A model generated the notes under the pieces. That model was not told where the DNA came from, did no database searches, and saw only the letters and a program-made list of their open reading frames with translations. Shown here piece by piece: positions 22,531-33,895 of a stretch of 64,000 nt of DNA. Within the stretch, counting starts at the first letter, position 1, and each line of letters begins with the position of its first letter. The translations under genes were made by a program, and so were the position numbers. Source of the DNA: Trueperella pyogenes (lineage in GTDB: Bacteria; Actinomycetota; Actinomycetes; Actinomycetales; Actinomycetaceae); contig NZ_UHHW01000002.1 of NCBI RefSeq assembly GCF_900460345.1, forward strand, positions 1,550,001 through 1,614,000, read 5' to 3'.

Positions 22531-23144
22531 GGGGCGGCCCCTAACACCGTCCAGACGTCGTCGGCCGGAATCATGCCGTGGCGCAGGATGGTCGGTTTCG
22601 CGACGACGGAGACGATAGTGGACGGGACCGCGCCGCCGGTGGCGCCGCCGTCGAGATAGAGGGAAACTGCATCGCCAAGTTGGGAGATTGCTTCATCAAC
22701 CGTGCTCGCCGGTGGTTGGCCGTGCTGGTTGGCGCTGGTCACGGCGAGCGGCCCGATCGTGCGTAAGAGCGCGAGTGCCGGCGCGGAATCAGGCATGCGG
22801 AGTGCGACCGTGCCGTTGGTCTCGCCCAAGTCCCACCCGAGCGTCGCACGGGCTGGCACCACGATCGTCATTGCGCCCGGCCAGAACGCCTCCATGAGCC
22901 GCCGGGCGGCTTCGGGCAGAGCCTCGCTCAGCTCCGCGGCCTGGCCAATATCTGCGACCAGGACGGGCGGCGGGTTCTCCCGCGTACGCGACTTCGCCGT
23001 CAAGAGGCGCGTGATGGCCTGCGCGTTTCGCGGATCTGCGCCGATTCCGTAGACGGTGTCCGTGGGCAGGCAAATGACCTCGCCGCGCCCAATGGCTTGG
23101 CTCGCCAACTCGATGGCCTGCTTGCCATCTGCCGCAACCTTCAT
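22527..23144 (-). CDS. sua5: L-threonylcarbamoyladenylate synthase (Sua5/YrdC/TsaC)
   Basis: 205 aa. It makes threonylcarbamoyl-AMP from threonine, bicarbonate and ATP for the t6A modification of tRNA. Motifs: LPTDTVYGIGADP near 32-44, a KSR segment near 60, TSANQHGQPP near 140. Start ATG at 23142-23144 overlaps the prmC stop by four bases; the longer upstream frame lies inside prmC. Only the YrdC domain is present, without the Sua5 C-terminal extension. Confidence 0.93.
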   Translation of the reverse strand: MKVAADGKQAIELASQAIGRGEVICLPTDTVYGIGADPRNAQAITRLLTAKSRTRENPPPVLVADIGQAAELSEALPEAARRLMEAFWPGAMTIVVPARATLGWDLGETNGTVALRMPDSAPALALLRTIGPLAVTSANQHGQPPASTVDEAISQLGDAVSLYLDGGATGGAVPSTIVSVVAKPTILRHGMIPADDVWTVLGAAP

Positions 23145-23965
23145 CGCTCGTCCTTCCGTGCGCTCAGCCACCGATCCCGACCCGTGAGGTCCTGGCCAGT
23201 GGACACGTCTACAAAGCCACATTCGCGAGCGCGCATGCGCAACGCCGCGCCCTGCTCGTCGCCATGTTCCATGATGAGGATACCCCCCTCCCGCAGCAGA
23301 AGGTGGGCACGTTCGACCAACGCGTGAGGAATGTCCAGCCCGTCGGGACCGCCGCCAAACAGGGCGAGATCGGGGTCCCGGTGCACCTCGGCCGACAGCG
23401 CGTGCCACGGAGCCACGTAAGGGGGATTACTCACAACGACGTCGAAGCAGCCCGCGTACTCGCCCAACTCCTCACGCGCGTCGCCATGTACGAGGGTGAC
23501 CAGTGAGCCATAGCGGGCATTGTTTCGGGCCGCACAAGCAAAAGCTGGCGCAGAAAGCTCAACGGCGATCACGCGCGCATTAGTTTCCGTGGCAATCGAA
23601 ATCGCGATCGCTCCCGAACCGGTGCACAGGTCCGCCACCAGCGGATCTGTAATCTGGCGGATTTCGCTCAGCGCCGCCTCGACCACCTGCTCGGTCTCAG
23701 GGCGAACGATGAAAACACCGGGAAGAGACTCCAACTCCAGATAGCGGAAGTACATCCTCCCCTCCAGGTGCTGCAGCGGCACCCGCCTGGCGCGCTCGTT
23801 GACGAGCGCCTCGTAACGTTCACGGTCAGCCGGGGCGACGGCGTCGTGGGGAAAAGGCACGCGGCCACAGACGAACTCGGCCAGTGAGCGCGCGTCGGCC
23901 TCAGGCGAGGCGACGCCGGCGTCAGCAAGCACGTCACGCGCCCGCCTGATGGCCTGGGCCCACAT
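23141..23965 (-). CDS. prmC: Release factor glutamine methyltransferase PrmC
   Basis: 274 aa SAM-dependent methyltransferase. The catalytic NPPY motif is present (VVVSNPPYVAPW), with the SAM-binding VADLCTGSGAIAI loop before it. It N5-methylates the glutamine of the GGQ motif in release factors. It begins immediately after the prfA stop codon, the standard prfA-prmC-sua5 order. Confidence 0.95.
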   Translation of the reverse strand: MWAQAIRRARDVLADAGVASPEADARSLAEFVCGRVPFPHDAVAPADRERYEALVNERARRVPLQHLEGRMYFRYLELESLPGVFIVRPETEQVVEAALSEIRQITDPLVADLCTGSGAIAISIATETNARVIAVELSAPAFACAARNNARYGSLVTLVHGDAREELGEYAGCFDVVVSNPPYVAPWHALSAEVHRDPDLALFGGGPDGLDIPHALVERAHLLLREGGILIMEHGDEQGAALRMRARECGFVDVSTGQDLTGRDRWLSARKDER

Positions 23966-25078
23966 CTACTTCGCCTCAGCTTCTTCCGCGGCAGCTTGCA
24001 GGCGCTCTTCTGCGTCCATGTCGCGCAGTGAGGCGATGACGTCGTCGAGACTGCCCTGGAGAACCTGGTCAAGGTTGTGTGCCTTGAAGCCGGTGCGATG
24101 ATCGGCAATCCGGTTCTCCGGGAAGTTGTATGTACGCACCCGCTCGGAACGATCCACGGTGCGCACCTGTGAGCGGCGCTGGTCCGCTTCCTTCGCCGCG
24201 AGTTCCTCAAGTTGAGCCTGCCGGATGCGGGCCAAAAGGATCCGCATGGCAGCCTCGCGGTTCTTGATCTGTGACTTCTCATCCTGCATCGACACGGTGA
24301 TCCCCGTGGGAAGGTGAGTGATGCGCACGGCCGAATCCGTGGTATTGACCGACTGTCCGCCCGGACCTGAGGAACGGTAGACGTCGATGCGCAACTCGTT
24401 GTCATTGACCTGCACCTCCTCGGGCTCGTCAACCTCGGCAAAGACGAGGACGCCCGCGGCAGACGTGTGTACCCGCCCCTGCGATTCAGTGACCGGCACC
24501 CGCTGAACTCGGTGGACACCTGCCTCATACTTCATGTGCGCCCACACGCCGTCCGCCGGGTCCTCCGGGACGGATTTGGCTTTAATCGCCATCTGCACGT
24601 CCTTGTATCCGCCCATATCGGTGTCGGTATGGGACAGGATCTGGGTCGACCAGCCCTTCGCCTCGGCGTAACGCTGATACATACGCACCAGATCCGAGGC
24701 GAACAGAGCCGACTCCTCGCCCCCTTCGCCGGCTTTGACCTCGAGGATGACGTCGCGGCCGTCGTCGGGATCGCGCGGAAGCAGGGCGTCACGCAACGAG
24801 GTCGCGGCCTCGTCCACTTCCTCCTGCAGGCGCGGAAGCTCGGCGGCGAACAGTTCGCCATCTTCGCCCCCAAGCTCGACAATCTCTTTCGCCTCGCGCA
24901 GATCCGTCACGGCGTTCACCCACCGCTCGTAGCGAGACACGACGCGCTTGAGCTCCGCATAGCGCCGGCCCAGGCTACGCAACTTCTCCGGCTTGGCGAG
25001 CACTTCCGGCGATGCCATTTGCTTTTCGATGTCGTCATACTCTGCGGCCGCGGCTGCAGCTGCGGGGAACTCACTCAT
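23966..25078 (-). CDS. prfA: Peptide chain release factor 1
   Basis: 370 aa. Peptide-release motif GGQ in [13 protein letters not shown] and the stop-codon-reading PxT element (RVPVTESQG) identify RF1, which reads UAA and UAG. An N-terminal coiled domain covers about residues 1-105. ATG start at 25076-25078. A strong hairpin lies between this gene and rpmE upstream, so prfA probably has its own promoter or depends on read-through. Confidence 0.97.
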   Translation of the reverse strand: MSEFPAAAAAAAEYDDIEKQMASPEVLAKPEKLRSLGRRYAELKRVVSRYERWVNAVTDLREAKEIVELGGEDGELFAAELPRLQEEVDEAATSLRDALLPRDPDDGRDVILEVKAGEGGEESALFASDLVRMYQRYAEAKGWSTQILSHTDTDMGGYKDVQMAIKAKSVPEDPADGVWAHMKYEAGVHRVQRVPVTESQGRVHTSAAGVLVFAEVDEPEEVQVNDNELRIDVYRSSGPGGQSVNTTDSAVRITHLPTGITVSMQDEKSQIKNREAAMRILLARIRQAQLEELAAKEADQRRSQVRTVDRSERVRTYNFPENRIADHRTGFKAHNLDQVLQGSLDDVIASLRDMDAEERLQAAAEEAEAK

Positions 25079-25108
25079 GTTCTATCCAACTTTCACGCGT
25101 ATAAAGGT

Positions 25109-25142
25109 CAACGCCGGTACAGAGTACACTGTACCGGCGTTG
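25109..25142 (-). terminator. Terminator of rpmE
   Basis: A perfect 14-bp inverted repeat (CAACGCCGGTACAG, 25109-25122, with 25129-25142; loop 6) lies 11 bp after the rpmE stop codon and before prfA. On the minus strand it is followed by ACCTTTATA rather than a long T-run. Confidence 0.75.
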
Positions 25143-25152
25143 TAAAGCTCAG

Positions 25153-25365
25153 TTACTTGTTGCGCTTGCCGTAGCGAGCCTCGAAGCGCGCCACACGGCC
25201 GCCGGTATCGAGGATCTTCTGCTTGCCCGTGTAGAACGGGTGGCATGCGCTGCACACCTCAACACGCAAAGAACCGCCCGCAATCGTGGAACGGGTTTCG
25301 AATTCGTTGCCGCATGTGCAGGTGACATGGACGTCATGGTAATCGGGGTGCATACCCTGCTTCAT
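25153..25365 (-). CDS. rpmE: 50S ribosomal protein bL31, zinc-binding (C+) form
   Basis: 70 aa. Four cysteines at 16, 18, 38 and 41 (CTCG and CSAC) form the zinc site of the C+ paralogue, and HPFYTG follows. The ATG at 25363-25365 has AGGAG just upstream; the frame continues upstream but without ribosome site. Such forms are often replaced under zinc starvation by a cysteine-free copy, which is not in this window. Confidence 0.96.
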   Translation of the reverse strand: MKQGMHPDYHDVHVTCTCGNEFETRSTIAGGSLRVEVCSACHPFYTGKQKILDTGGRVARFEARYGKRNK

Positions 25366-25459
25366 TATTTCTCCTTGGATCGTTTGGTGCCCTGGGTCCG
25401 CTGACGCGGTGAACCAGAAGCCGACGGTTAATTTAACCATATCGGCCAATGCGGGGGAA

Positions 25460-25497
25460 GTTGGGGGCGATGCACAGTTGGTCACACCGCCCCCAAC
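25460..25497 (-). terminator. Terminator of rho
   Basis: A 10-bp perfect stem (GTTGGGGGCG with CGCCCCCAAC, loop 18 nt) starts ten bases past the rho stop codon. Confidence 0.65.
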
Positions 25498-25506
25498 GCC
25501 AAAAGC

Positions 25507-27249
25507 TCAGTCGGCGTTTTGCATTCCCCGTACGATCGACATGAGGAACTCCCCGTTCGATTCGGTCTTGCGCATGCGACCGAGCACGTAATCCGAAGCC
25601 TCCTGGAGCTCGAGGGTGCCCAAGGCGCGGCGCAGATGCCAAACAATCTTGAGTTCCTCCGGGCTGAACAGCAGCTCCTCGCGGCGCGTGCCCGAGGCGT
25701 TGAGATCCACCGCCGGGAAGATACGACGATCGGCGAGCTGCCGGGACAGGCGCAGCTCCATGTTGCCCGTTCCCTTAAACTCTTCGAAGATAACCTCATC
25801 CATCTTCGATCCGGTCTCCACCAGCGCAGAGGCGATGATGGTGAGTGAGCCGCCGTTTTCGATGTTGCGCGCCGCGCCGAAGAACTTCTTGGGCGGGTAG
25901 AGTGCGCCTGCGTCCACACCTCCGGAGAGAATTCGGCCAGAGGCCGGGGCAGCCAGGTTGTAGGCGCGGCCGAGGCGGGTCAGGGAATCGAGCAGGATGA
26001 CGACGTCTTGGCCGAGCTCGACCAGGCGCTTGGCCCGCTCCACGGCAAGCTCTGCCACGATCGTGTGATCGGAGGCCGGGCGGTCGAAGGTGGAGGCGAT
26101 CACCTCGCCCTTGACCAGGCGTTGCATGTCCGTCACTTCCTCGGGGCGCTCGTCAACGAGAACCACCATGAGATGGACGTCGGGATTGTTATTCGCGATC
26201 GCCATCGCGATTTGCTGCATGACCACCGTCTTGCCCGCTTTAGGCGGAGAGACGATGAGCCCGCGCTGGCCCTTACCGATCGGCGCCACTAGGTCGATGA
26301 CGCGAGTGGTCAGTGCCTTTTGGGAGGTCTCCATCCGGAGCATCTCGTTCGGATAGAGCGGGGTGAGCTTGTTGAACTCGGGGCGTTCCTGCGCGTCATC
26401 TGGCGACATGCCGTTGATAGCCGTGACTTCGACGAGCGGGTTGAACTTGTGCTGACGACCACGGCGGTTATTCGCCTCGGACGCATCACGGACGAGACCC
26501 TGGATGGCATCGCCGCGGCGCAGACCGTAGCGGCGAATCATCTGCGTGGAGACGTAGGCGTCGTTCTTCCCCGGCAGGTAGCCGCCGGTACGCAGGTAAT
26601 TGTTGTTGCCGTCCACATCGAGAATGCCGGCCACCGGGATGAGAATTTCACCCGTATCGGCGTCCTCCTCGGTTCGCTCAGCAACCGACCGATCCCGATC
26701 GTTACGGTTGCGATTGCGATCGGTGCGCTCGCGATCGTTGCGGTTACGGTTGCGATTGCGCCGGTTGCGGCTACGGCCGCGCGCATCGTCGTCGTCAGCA
26801 GATTCTTCGGCACGACGCTCGGCGGCCTCACCCAGCGCTTCGAGTGCCGCCTTCTTCTCGTCCTGGCTCAGCTCCTTAGCAGGACGAGCCTTGGATACGG
26901 GCAGGTCGAGTTGCACTGCGGGATCGCCGTGCTGGTTGGCCTTTTCCTCGGCCTTACGCGCGCCCCGCTTGTTACGCGCGGGCCGCTCGTCCTTCGTTGC
27001 CTTGGCCTCGGCCGTCTTAGGCGCGGCTTTCTCCGCCTTGGCCTCAGCTTTCTTCGCAGGCTTCGACTGCGCAGGCTTGCCCTGAGACTGTGCCTTCTGC
27101 AAGGCGCGTGCCTCACGAATAGCTGGAATGTAATCGGTACGGCGAGCATTCGCCGGCAATGTCAGACCCATAATCGATGCCAGCCGCTTGAGATCAGCTA
27201 GTCGCATGGTCGAAATGGGGCCTGAGGGTGGCGTTACGTTTTCGCTCAC
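25507..27249 (-). CDS. rho: Transcription termination factor Rho
   Basis: 580 aa. Order: N-terminal helical domain ([15 protein letters not shown]), an insert of about 150 residues that is Lys/Ala-rich then Arg/Asn/Asp-rich ([18 protein letters not shown]), the RNA-binding cold-shock-like domain, then the RecA-type motor with Walker A PPKAGKT and [11 protein letters not shown]. The insert is typical of actinobacterial Rho and gives extra RNA binding. I chose the GTG at 27247-27249 with AGGAAGGA five bases upstream; an upstream frame adds nine residues without support. The 172-bp region up to thrB is the rho leader. Confidence 0.95.
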   Translation of the reverse strand: MSENVTPPSGPISTMRLADLKRLASIMGLTLPANARRTDYIPAIREARALQKAQSQGKPAQSKPAKKAEAKAEKAAPKTAEAKATKDERPARNKRGARKAEEKANQHGDPAVQLDLPVSKARPAKELSQDEKKAALEALGEAAERRAEESADDDDARGRSRNRRNRNRNRNDRERTDRNRNRNDRDRSVAERTEEDADTGEILIPVAGILDVDGNNNYLRTGGYLPGKNDAYVSTQMIRRYGLRRGDAIQGLVRDASEANNRRGRQHKFNPLVEVTAINGMSPDDAQERPEFNKLTPLYPNEMLRMETSQKALTTRVIDLVAPIGKGQRGLIVSPPKAGKTVVMQQIAMAIANNNPDVHLMVVLVDERPEEVTDMQRLVKGEVIASTFDRPASDHTIVAELAVERAKRLVELGQDVVILLDSLTRLGRAYNLAAPASGRILSGGVDAGALYPPKKFFGAARNIENGGSLTIIASALVETGSKMDEVIFEEFKGTGNMELRLSRQLADRRIFPAVDLNASGTRREELLFSPEELKIVWHLRRALGTLELQEASDYVLGRMRKTESNGEFLMSIVRGMQNAD

Positions 27250-27421
27250 GAGGTTCCTTCCTCGGTTCCGGTGCAAAAGCCGGAGATTAGTGGATTGATT
27301 TTCCGCACATCAGCATCATGCTTACAACAAAATGCGGTTAAAGAGGCTAAAGCCTCGCAGACATGGCTCCACGCCAATGCTGTCAAAGGCAAGCATACAT
27401 GCATGCCGCCGGTTTTAAAAC

Positions 27422-28315
27422 CTATCGCGCAAGAATGTGAGCACCGGCAACTTGGCGCGAGTTGAGCGTGCGATATCCCTGCTGCGCCAAAATATTCGCC
27501 ATTGCGGGTCCGACCTCGGCAAACACCAAGATCGATGGCCCTGCCCCGCTGACCACAGCGGGCCAACCCGCGTCGCGAAGGGCCTGCAGAACCGCCGCGG
27601 TATGTGCCATCGACTCGGCGCGATACCCCTGATGGAGGCGGTCCTGCGTGGCAGCAAACAGCAATGTCGGGTCATTGGCCAGGGCATGAGTTAGCAGCGC
27701 CGTGCGGCTGGCGTTAAAGGCGGCGTCGGCATGTGGGACACTAGCAGGCAAAACCGCGCGCGCCGTCGTCGTCGGCAATACTTCACCCGGTATGAGAAGT
27801 GTGGTCTTCACCTTGGGCGAGACGTTCAGGCGGACCGTGCGGTAGCCCGAGTCCTCCGCCCACGACAGGGTCGTCCCACCATAAATGGCGGGCGCCGCGT
27901 TGTCAGGATGCCCCTCGTACTCGGCGGCGATGTTGAGCACCTGCTCAAGCGTGAACTCGGCGGGCGTACCGAGCATGGCACGAACGAGCATCACGCCGGC
28001 CACGACCGCGGCCGCAGATGAGCCCAAACCTTTGCCGTGCGCGATCGAATTGCGGCACACGAGCTCAATGCCCGCGGCAGGCGCCCCCAATCGTTCGAAG
28101 GTCTCGCGCATCACACGAATGATCAGATGGGAGCCGTCTTTGGGCAGGGTGTCGTGCCCCTCGCCTACCACGATCGCCCGCGACGTGCCCGTGGTCAGCG
28201 TTGCAGAGACCTCGTCCCACAGGTCGTGGGCCATGCCCATCGAGTCAAACCCCGGCCCCAAGTTTCCCGACGACGCCGGAACTTTCACCCGCGCGAAATC
28301 ATTGACAATACGCAT
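27422..28315 (-). CDS. thrB: Homoserine kinase
   Basis: 297 aa GHMP kinase. It phosphorylates homoserine for threonine synthesis. The ATP-binding GLGSSAAAVV motif is near residue 95, with VPASSGNLGPGFDS at the N-terminus. The ATG shares a base with the thrC stop (TAATG), so hom, thrC and thrB form one coupled unit. A 12-bp palindrome (GGTTTTAAAACC, 27411-27422) straddles its stop codon and a short GAGGCT/AGCCTC repeat follows; neither is a strong terminator. Confidence 0.95.
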   Translation of the reverse strand: MRIVNDFARVKVPASSGNLGPGFDSMGMAHDLWDEVSATLTTGTSRAIVVGEGHDTLPKDGSHLIIRVMRETFERLGAPAAGIELVCRNSIAHGKGLGSSAAAVVAGVMLVRAMLGTPAEFTLEQVLNIAAEYEGHPDNAAPAIYGGTTLSWAEDSGYRTVRLNVSPKVKTTLLIPGEVLPTTTARAVLPASVPHADAAFNASRTALLTHALANDPTLLFAATQDRLHQGYRAESMAHTAAVLQALRDAGWPAVVSGAGPSILVFAEVGPAMANILAQQGYRTLNSRQVAGAHILAR

Positions 28316-29415
28316 TACAACCCCAGTACGCGGGCGGCGGCCGCGGCGGTCGGCTCGATGGGGTCAAAGTCGAGCGCCACATCGCCCAGTGCGGTGGCGG
28401 TGTCCTTCAGGCCGTTGCCCGTCACCGTGCAGACGATCTTCGCCCCCTCGGGTACTTTGCCCTGCTCGCCCGCCTGGAGCAGACCGGCCACCGACGCCGC
28501 AGACGCCGGTTCCACGAAAACGCCCACCTGTGCGGCGAGGATCTTCTGCGCTTGCAGGATCTGTTCGTCGCGAACCCGATCAATCCATCCGTGAGAATCG
28601 TCGCGGGCAGCCTCGGCGTATGTCCACGACGCCGGGTTACCGATGCGGATGGCGGTGGCGATCGTCTCGGGCGCATCGACGACGTGGCCGAGGACCAGCG
28701 GAGCCGCTCCCCACGCCTGCACGCCCCACATCTGCGGCACCTTCGTCGCCACCGGCTCCATGTGGAGGGCGGAATCGTCAAAAGATGCGCCAGTCCTGCG
28801 GCCCGCATACTCGTTGTACCCCATCCAGTACGCCGAGATATTGCCAGCATTCCCCACGGGCAGGACATGGATATCCGGGGCGTCCCCGAGCTCGTCGACG
28901 ATCTCAAAAGCGGCCGTCTTCTGCCCCTGCAGGCGATAGGGGTTGACCGAATTGACGAGGGCCACCGGGTGTGTGTCCGTCAACTCGCGAACGATGTTGA
29001 GGCAGTCGTCGAAGTTGCCGTCCACCGCCACAAGACGAGCGCCGTGCACAATGGCCTGGGCAAGCTTGCCAGCAGCGATTTTGCCAGCGGGCAGCACGAC
29101 TGCACACTGAAGTCCGGCCGCCACCGCATAGGCAGCCGCTGACGCCGACGTGTTTCCGGTGGAAGCACACGCCACCACCTCGACGCCGGTCTGGAGGACC
29201 TGTGAAATAGCCGTGGTCATGCCCCGATCCTTGAAAGAGCCGGTGGGGTTCGCACCTTCGACTTTTACGTAGACCTCGGCATTGAGCCGATCTGAGAGCG
29301 CCTTGGCAAAAACGAGTGGTGTGCCGCCCTCTTTTAGGGTGACGACCGGGTCCGTCTGCGCAAACGGGAGCCGATCGCGGTATTCGTTAATAAGTCCTTG
29401 CCACTGATGAGCCAT
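28315..29415 (-). CDS. thrC: Threonine synthase
   Basis: 366 aa PLP enzyme, the short actinobacterial form. The Schiff-base lysine is Lys62 (GSFKDRGM), and the phosphate-cup motif is in the [14 protein letters not shown] segment. It converts O-phosphohomoserine to threonine. Both ends overlap neighbours by one base (TAATG), between hom and thrB. Confidence 0.95.
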   Translation of the reverse strand: MAHQWQGLINEYRDRLPFAQTDPVVTLKEGGTPLVFAKALSDRLNAEVYVKVEGANPTGSFKDRGMTTAISQVLQTGVEVVACASTGNTSASAAAYAVAAGLQCAVVLPAGKIAAGKLAQAIVHGARLVAVDGNFDDCLNIVRELTDTHPVALVNSVNPYRLQGQKTAAFEIVDELGDAPDIHVLPVGNAGNISAYWMGYNEYAGRRTGASFDDSALHMEPVATKVPQMWGVQAWGAAPLVLGHVVDAPETIATAIRIGNPASWTYAEAARDDSHGWIDRVRDEQILQAQKILAAQVGVFVEPASAASVAGLLQAGEQGKVPEGAKIVCTVTGNGLKDTATALGDVALDFDPIEPTAAAAARVLGL

Positions 29416-30692
29416 TATTCATCCTCTACACGCAGGACGCGCACCACCTCGTGCACGTCACGTACTTGTTCTACTGCCTCGATGGTAGCCGCCATATCGG
29501 CCGCCGACGCCGCATGGGTGGTAATCGCCACAGCTGCCACGCCTGCTTCATCCGACTTCTCCTGGCTGACCGCCGAGATAGACACGCCCGCTTGCGCGAA
29601 CGCCGCTGTCACCTCGGCAAGGACTCCTACGATGTCCTTCACACGCAGCCTGACGAAGTAGCGGGATACCGACTCGCCACGATCCATGAACGCCGTCTCC
29701 CCCAGCACGATTTCTTGCGGAGCCCGCCCGCCGAGCACCTTCTTCGCCGCCGCCGCCACGACGTCGGAAAGCACGGCCGACGCCGTCGGGGCACCGCCGG
29801 CTCCTCGCCCGTAAAACATGAGCCGGTCGGCAGATTCGGCTTCGATAACGACGGCGTTGAACGATCCCGCGATCGAGGCGAGCGGATGGCAGGCAGGCAC
29901 GAGCGAGGGAGCTACGCGCACCTCGACCTTGCCGTCTGTCTGCGCGGCTGTCGCCACCAGCTTGATGACGTAGCCGTTCTTCTTCGCCGCGACGATGTCC
30001 TCGGCCGTGATCGAGGTGATGCCCTCCACGTCGACGTCGGCAAGCGAGACCCGCTTGTGGAAAGCTAAAGATGCGAGGATGGCGATCTTGGCCGCGGCGT
30101 CGAGGCCTTGGACGTCGGCCGTCGGGTCTGCCTCGGCGTACCCCAGCTCCTGGGCGCTGGCAAGCACCGCGTCGAAAGTGAGCCCCTTCGTGGTCATCTC
30201 GTCGAGGATGTAGTTGGTCGTGCCGTTGAGGATGCCCTTGATCGCCTTGATCGAATCACCCGCGAGCGACTCACGCACGGCGTACACCACCGGGACAGCA
30301 CCCGCGACCGCGGCTTCATAGTACAGATCCACGTTCTTGGCTTTGGCCAAGTCGTACAGCTCGGGGCCGTGCTCGGCGAGCAGAGCCTTGTTTCCCGTCA
30401 CCACAGACGCGCCCGACTCAAGGGCACGGCGGATCAGGGCACGTGGCAGATCAACGCCGCCGATGAGTTCGATGACGATATCCGCCTGTTCGATGAGGTC
30501 ATACGCGTTGGTCGTCAGCAGGCTGCGGTCAATCGCCGGATCTCGCTGCGCATCCAGGTTCGCCACGCAGATGCCGATCAGCTCCAACTCCGCTCCAGCG
30601 CGCGCCGACAGCAGTTCCTTATTCTCCCTGAGCAGGCGCGCCACCTGCGTGCCCACTGTTCCGCACCCCAAGAGTGCGATCTTGATACTCAT
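29415..30692 (-). CDS. hom: Homoserine dehydrogenase
   Basis: 425 aa. NAD(P)-binding GCGTVG at residues 9-14, substrate-binding catalytic core with [11 protein letters not shown] and KIAILAS, and a C-terminal ACT domain from about 345 for threonine feedback control. It reduces aspartate semialdehyde to homoserine. ATG at 30690-30692 with AAAGGAAGAG upstream, 30 bp after lysA. The gene order argS-lysA-hom-thrC-thrB is the standard actinobacterial one. Confidence 0.96.
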   Translation of the reverse strand: MSIKIALLGCGTVGTQVARLLRENKELLSARAGAELELIGICVANLDAQRDPAIDRSLLTTNAYDLIEQADIVIELIGGVDLPRALIRRALESGASVVTGNKALLAEHGPELYDLAKAKNVDLYYEAAVAGAVPVVYAVRESLAGDSIKAIKGILNGTTNYILDEMTTKGLTFDAVLASAQELGYAEADPTADVQGLDAAAKIAILASLAFHKRVSLADVDVEGITSITAEDIVAAKKNGYVIKLVATAAQTDGKVEVRVAPSLVPACHPLASIAGSFNAVVIEAESADRLMFYGRGAGGAPTASAVLSDVVAAAAKKVLGGRAPQEIVLGETAFMDRGESVSRYFVRLRVKDIVGVLAEVTAAFAQAGVSISAVSQEKSDEAGVAAVAITTHAASAADMAATIEAVEQVRDVHEVVRVLRVEDE

Positions 30693-30722
30693 CTCTTCCT
30701 TTCCGTCGGCCCAGATCGACCG

Positions 30723-32078
30723 TCAGCCCAGATCGAGGGCGAGCTGATCCGCGATAGTCTCACGGCGCAGTAGCACTTCGCATTCACCGTCTCGCACTGC
30801 GAGCACCGCGGGCCTCGACAGCATATTGTAGTTCGATCCCATTGAGCGCCCGTAAGCTCCCGTGACGGGAACCGCCAGCAGGTCTCCACGTTGAACCGGC
30901 GGCAACGCGACGTCGTGGACGAGGATGTCTCCCGACTCGCAATGCTTGCCCACAATGCGGCAACGCACCGCCTCGCCGTCGGCGGCCCTGTTCACGACGG
31001 CGGCCGTATAGGCAGCGCCGTACAGAGCCGGACGGAGGTTATCGGACATGCCGCCGTCGACGGAGATGTAACGCCGCTGGCCGGTATCAGTCTGGATATC
31101 TTTGATAGTGCCGACGCTGTAAAGAGTCATCATCGCCGGAGCCACAATAGAACGGCCAGGCTCGATCGAGATGCGCGCAGGCCGCAGACCGGTGGTTTTC
31201 ACGTGTGTGCGAACGGCGTCGGCGAGCACCTGTGCAAACTGCGCGGGCGCGGGTGGCGTAGCATCAGCGGAGGTGTACCGCACGCCGTATCCGCCGCCGA
31301 GATCCACCTGTGGAATATCGATGCCCTGGAGGGCCGCCCAGGCACGCACATCGAGCACGGCCTTGGCCGCCTCGGCAAAACCGTCGGTGGACAGGATCTG
31401 TGAGCCGATGTGCGAATGCAGACCCAGCAACGCCAACTCCGGGGCGCGCGCGATGCGGATGATCGCTTCCTGCGCCGCCCCCGTATTGACCGACAGACCG
31501 AATTTCTGATCCTCATGGGCCGTCTGAATAAAGTGGTGTCCGCCGGCGTGCACGCCCGTCGTGAGGCGCACATAGACCGGAGCCACGACGCCCACGGCAC
31601 GCGCAATGTGAGCCACCTGCTCAATCTCCGGCAAAGAATCAATAACGATATGGGCAATACCGCACTCGAGGGCGAGCCTAACCTCCGCATCCGACTTGTT
31701 ATTGCCGTGCAAACCGATGCGGTGACCGGGCACACCACCCGCCAGCGCCGCGCACAGCTCGCCTTCGGAAGCCGAATCGATGTTGAGGCCTTCTTCCATC
31801 ATCCACCGGGCCACGGCTTTAGACAGGAAAGCCTTGCCCGCGTAATAGACGTCCGCCCCGGCCAACGGCGCGAATGCTGCATCCATGGCCTGCTTCCACG
31901 CCCGCGCCCGCGAGCGCATGTCGGCCTCATCAAGGACGTAGATCGGGGTCTCGTACTCTGCGGCGATCTGCCCCACCGGCACACCGGCGACGCTCAACTC
32001 CCCCGAGCCCATGCGCGTCGTATTCGTCGACCACACCCCATCCGGGCGGCCGTTGGGTTCCGGTGCGCGAGCCGCCAT
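30723..32078 (-). CDS. lysA: Diaminopimelate decarboxylase
   Basis: 451 aa PLP enzyme making lysine from meso-diaminopimelate. The PLP lysine is Lys82 (YYAGKAF), and the phosphate-binding VDLGGGYG and the cysteine segment (GKHCESGDILVHD) are present. I chose the ATG at 32076-32078, two bases after the argS stop, with AAGGA seven bases before it; the upstream frame is argS sequence. The 3' end includes half of a 17-bp imperfect tandem duplication (30704-30720 and 30721-30737). Confidence 0.95.
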   Translation of the reverse strand: MAARAPEPNGRPDGVWSTNTTRMGSGELSVAGVPVGQIAAEYETPIYVLDEADMRSRARAWKQAMDAAFAPLAGADVYYAGKAFLSKAVARWMMEEGLNIDSASEGELCAALAGGVPGHRIGLHGNNKSDAEVRLALECGIAHIVIDSLPEIEQVAHIARAVGVVAPVYVRLTTGVHAGGHHFIQTAHEDQKFGLSVNTGAAQEAIIRIARAPELALLGLHSHIGSQILSTDGFAEAAKAVLDVRAWAALQGIDIPQVDLGGGYGVRYTSADATPPAPAQFAQVLADAVRTHVKTTGLRPARISIEPGRSIVAPAMMTLYSVGTIKDIQTDTGQRRYISVDGGMSDNLRPALYGAAYTAAVVNRAADGEAVRCRIVGKHCESGDILVHDVALPPVQRGDLLAVPVTGAYGRSMGSNYNMLSRPAVLAVRDGECEVLLRRETIADQLALDLG

Positions 32079-32080
32079 CG

Positions 32081-33760
32081 TCACATCCTTTCCGGGGCAC
32101 CCACGCCGAGCAGGCCGAGACCATTGCGCAAGACCTGACCTGCGGCGTCGTTGAGCCACAGGCGAGTCTGGTGCAGGGCGCTCACCGGGTCATCGGCGCG
32201 CGGGGTCACGCGCGAGACACCGTACCACGAGTGGTACTTACCGGCGAGCTCTTCGAGGTAGCGGGCCACCCGGTGTGGCTCGCGAAGCTCAGCAGCCTGC
32301 GCGACGACGACCGGGTACTGCGCCAGCGTGGCCAGCAGTTCCTCGTCGGCGTCGCCGTCGAGGAGGGACGGGTCGAAGGCATCGCGAGTGACGCCGTGCT
32401 CGGCCGCGTTGCGATCGACCGCGCAGGTGCGGGCGTGAGCGTACTGGACGTAATACACCGGATTCTCGTTAGTGTTAGACGTGATGACGCCGAGGTCGAT
32501 CTCGAGCGGGGAATCCATCGCCGCGCGCACCAGCGAGTAACGCGAAGCGTCCACGCCTGCAGCCTCCATGAGATCCGAAAGCACGACGATCGTACCCGCG
32601 CGCTTACTCATCTTCACCGGCTCGCCGTCGCGCACCAGGCTGACCAGTTGGCCAATGAGGAGTTCCAGGTTCGCACCCGGACCGGCGGCGTCACCGAAAG
32701 CGCGCGCCATCGCGTACATCCGGCCAATATAACCGTGGTGGTCCGCACCTAGCATGATGATGACGTTGTCTGCCCCGCGGTTGCGCTTGTCCAGGTAGTA
32801 GGCGATATCGCCAGCGAAGTAGGCCGCATCCCCGTCTGACTTGATGATCACGCGATCCTTGTCATCGCCGAAGTCCGTGGTACGAATCCAGGTGGCGCCG
32901 TCTTTTTCAAAAATGACACCCTCTTTTCGCAGGCGCTCGATCGCGCCAGCCACGGCACCTGATTCGTGGAGCGTGTCCTCATGGAAGTAGACGTCAAACT
33001 CCACCCGGAAGTCACGCATCTCTTCCTTGATCGCGTCGAACATGAGGTTGACGCCGCGCTCGCGGAAGACCTCGCGCGCCGCGTCGTCGGGAAGATGAGT
33101 TGGATCTGGTTGGCCGTCCGCGACGGCGTCCGCGACTACCTGCGCGGCAATGTCCGCGATGTACTGGCCGCCGTATCCGTCCGCCGGCGCCTCCTGGCCA
33201 CGAGCACGAGCCAGGAGCGAATTGGAGAAGCGGTCGATCTGCGCACCGTGGTCGTTGAAGTAGTATTCGCGCACCACATTCGCGCCACTAGCGGCGAGGA
33301 TGCGTGCAAGCGAATCACCGACTGCCGCCCAACGCGCGCCACCGACGTGGATCGGCCCGGTGGGGTTGGCCGAGACGTACTCGAGATTGATCGTCGAACC
33401 GGCGAGCGTGTCAGACGTGCCATAAGAGGCCCCGGCCGCAACGATCGTGCGAGCCAGTTCGCCCGCGGCGGCCGCATTGAGTTTTATGTTCATGAAACCT
33501 GGGCCGGCGATCTCCACGTTCGAGATCGCATCCGACTGCGCGATTCTGCCGGCTAGAATCTCCGCAAGCGCCCGCGGGTTGGTACCCGCCTTCTTCGCCA
33601 ATTGCATGGCCACATTCGTGGCCCAATCCCCGTGTTCACGGCTACGCGGGCGTTCAACCTTCACCTCCGGCAGATCGGCCAGATCGAGAGCGACCTCGTC
33701 GGCAGCGATGGCCTGCTCAAGTGACGTACGGATAAAGGCAGAGAGTTCTTCAGGAGTCAT
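32081..33760 (-). CDS. argS: Arginyl-tRNA synthetase
   Basis: 559 aa class I synthetase. The HIGH-equivalent is HVGG in [13 protein letters not shown] and the KMSKS-equivalent is KMSKRAGT. The N-terminal Add-1 domain and C-terminal anticodon-binding helices are complete. I placed the start at the ATG at 33758-33760; the frame extends through the upstream tRNA, which cannot be coding. The ribosome site is weak (TTGGGG). Confidence 0.95.
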   Translation of the reverse strand: MTPEELSAFIRTSLEQAIAADEVALDLADLPEVKVERPRSREHGDWATNVAMQLAKKAGTNPRALAEILAGRIAQSDAISNVEIAGPGFMNIKLNAAAAGELARTIVAAGASYGTSDTLAGSTINLEYVSANPTGPIHVGGARWAAVGDSLARILAASGANVVREYYFNDHGAQIDRFSNSLLARARGQEAPADGYGGQYIADIAAQVVADAVADGQPDPTHLPDDAAREVFRERGVNLMFDAIKEEMRDFRVEFDVYFHEDTLHESGAVAGAIERLRKEGVIFEKDGATWIRTTDFGDDKDRVIIKSDGDAAYFAGDIAYYLDKRNRGADNVIIMLGADHHGYIGRMYAMARAFGDAAGPGANLELLIGQLVSLVRDGEPVKMSKRAGTIVVLSDLMEAAGVDASRYSLVRAAMDSPLEIDLGVITSNTNENPVYYVQYAHARTCAVDRNAAEHGVTRDAFDPSLLDGDADEELLATLAQYPVVVAQAAELREPHRVARYLEELAGKYHSWYGVSRVTPRADDPVSALHQTRLWLNDAAGQVLRNGLGLLGVGAPERM

Positions 33761-33895
33761 GCCCCAAGCATACCGGTGCACGCCGAAGCGCCCAATTTGT
33801 TCCGCGTTTCGAATACTCGGTTCTCCACCACGCAAGATCGCACGCGGACGATTCGATTCTATGGGGTGGCAGATGTTAGACTGTCGATTCGCTGG

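Noticed and set aside
25519..27201. Long open frames antisense to rho, atp genes, lysA and kgd
   Set aside because: They mirror high-GC codon bias of the real genes, have no family motifs and lack ribosome sites.
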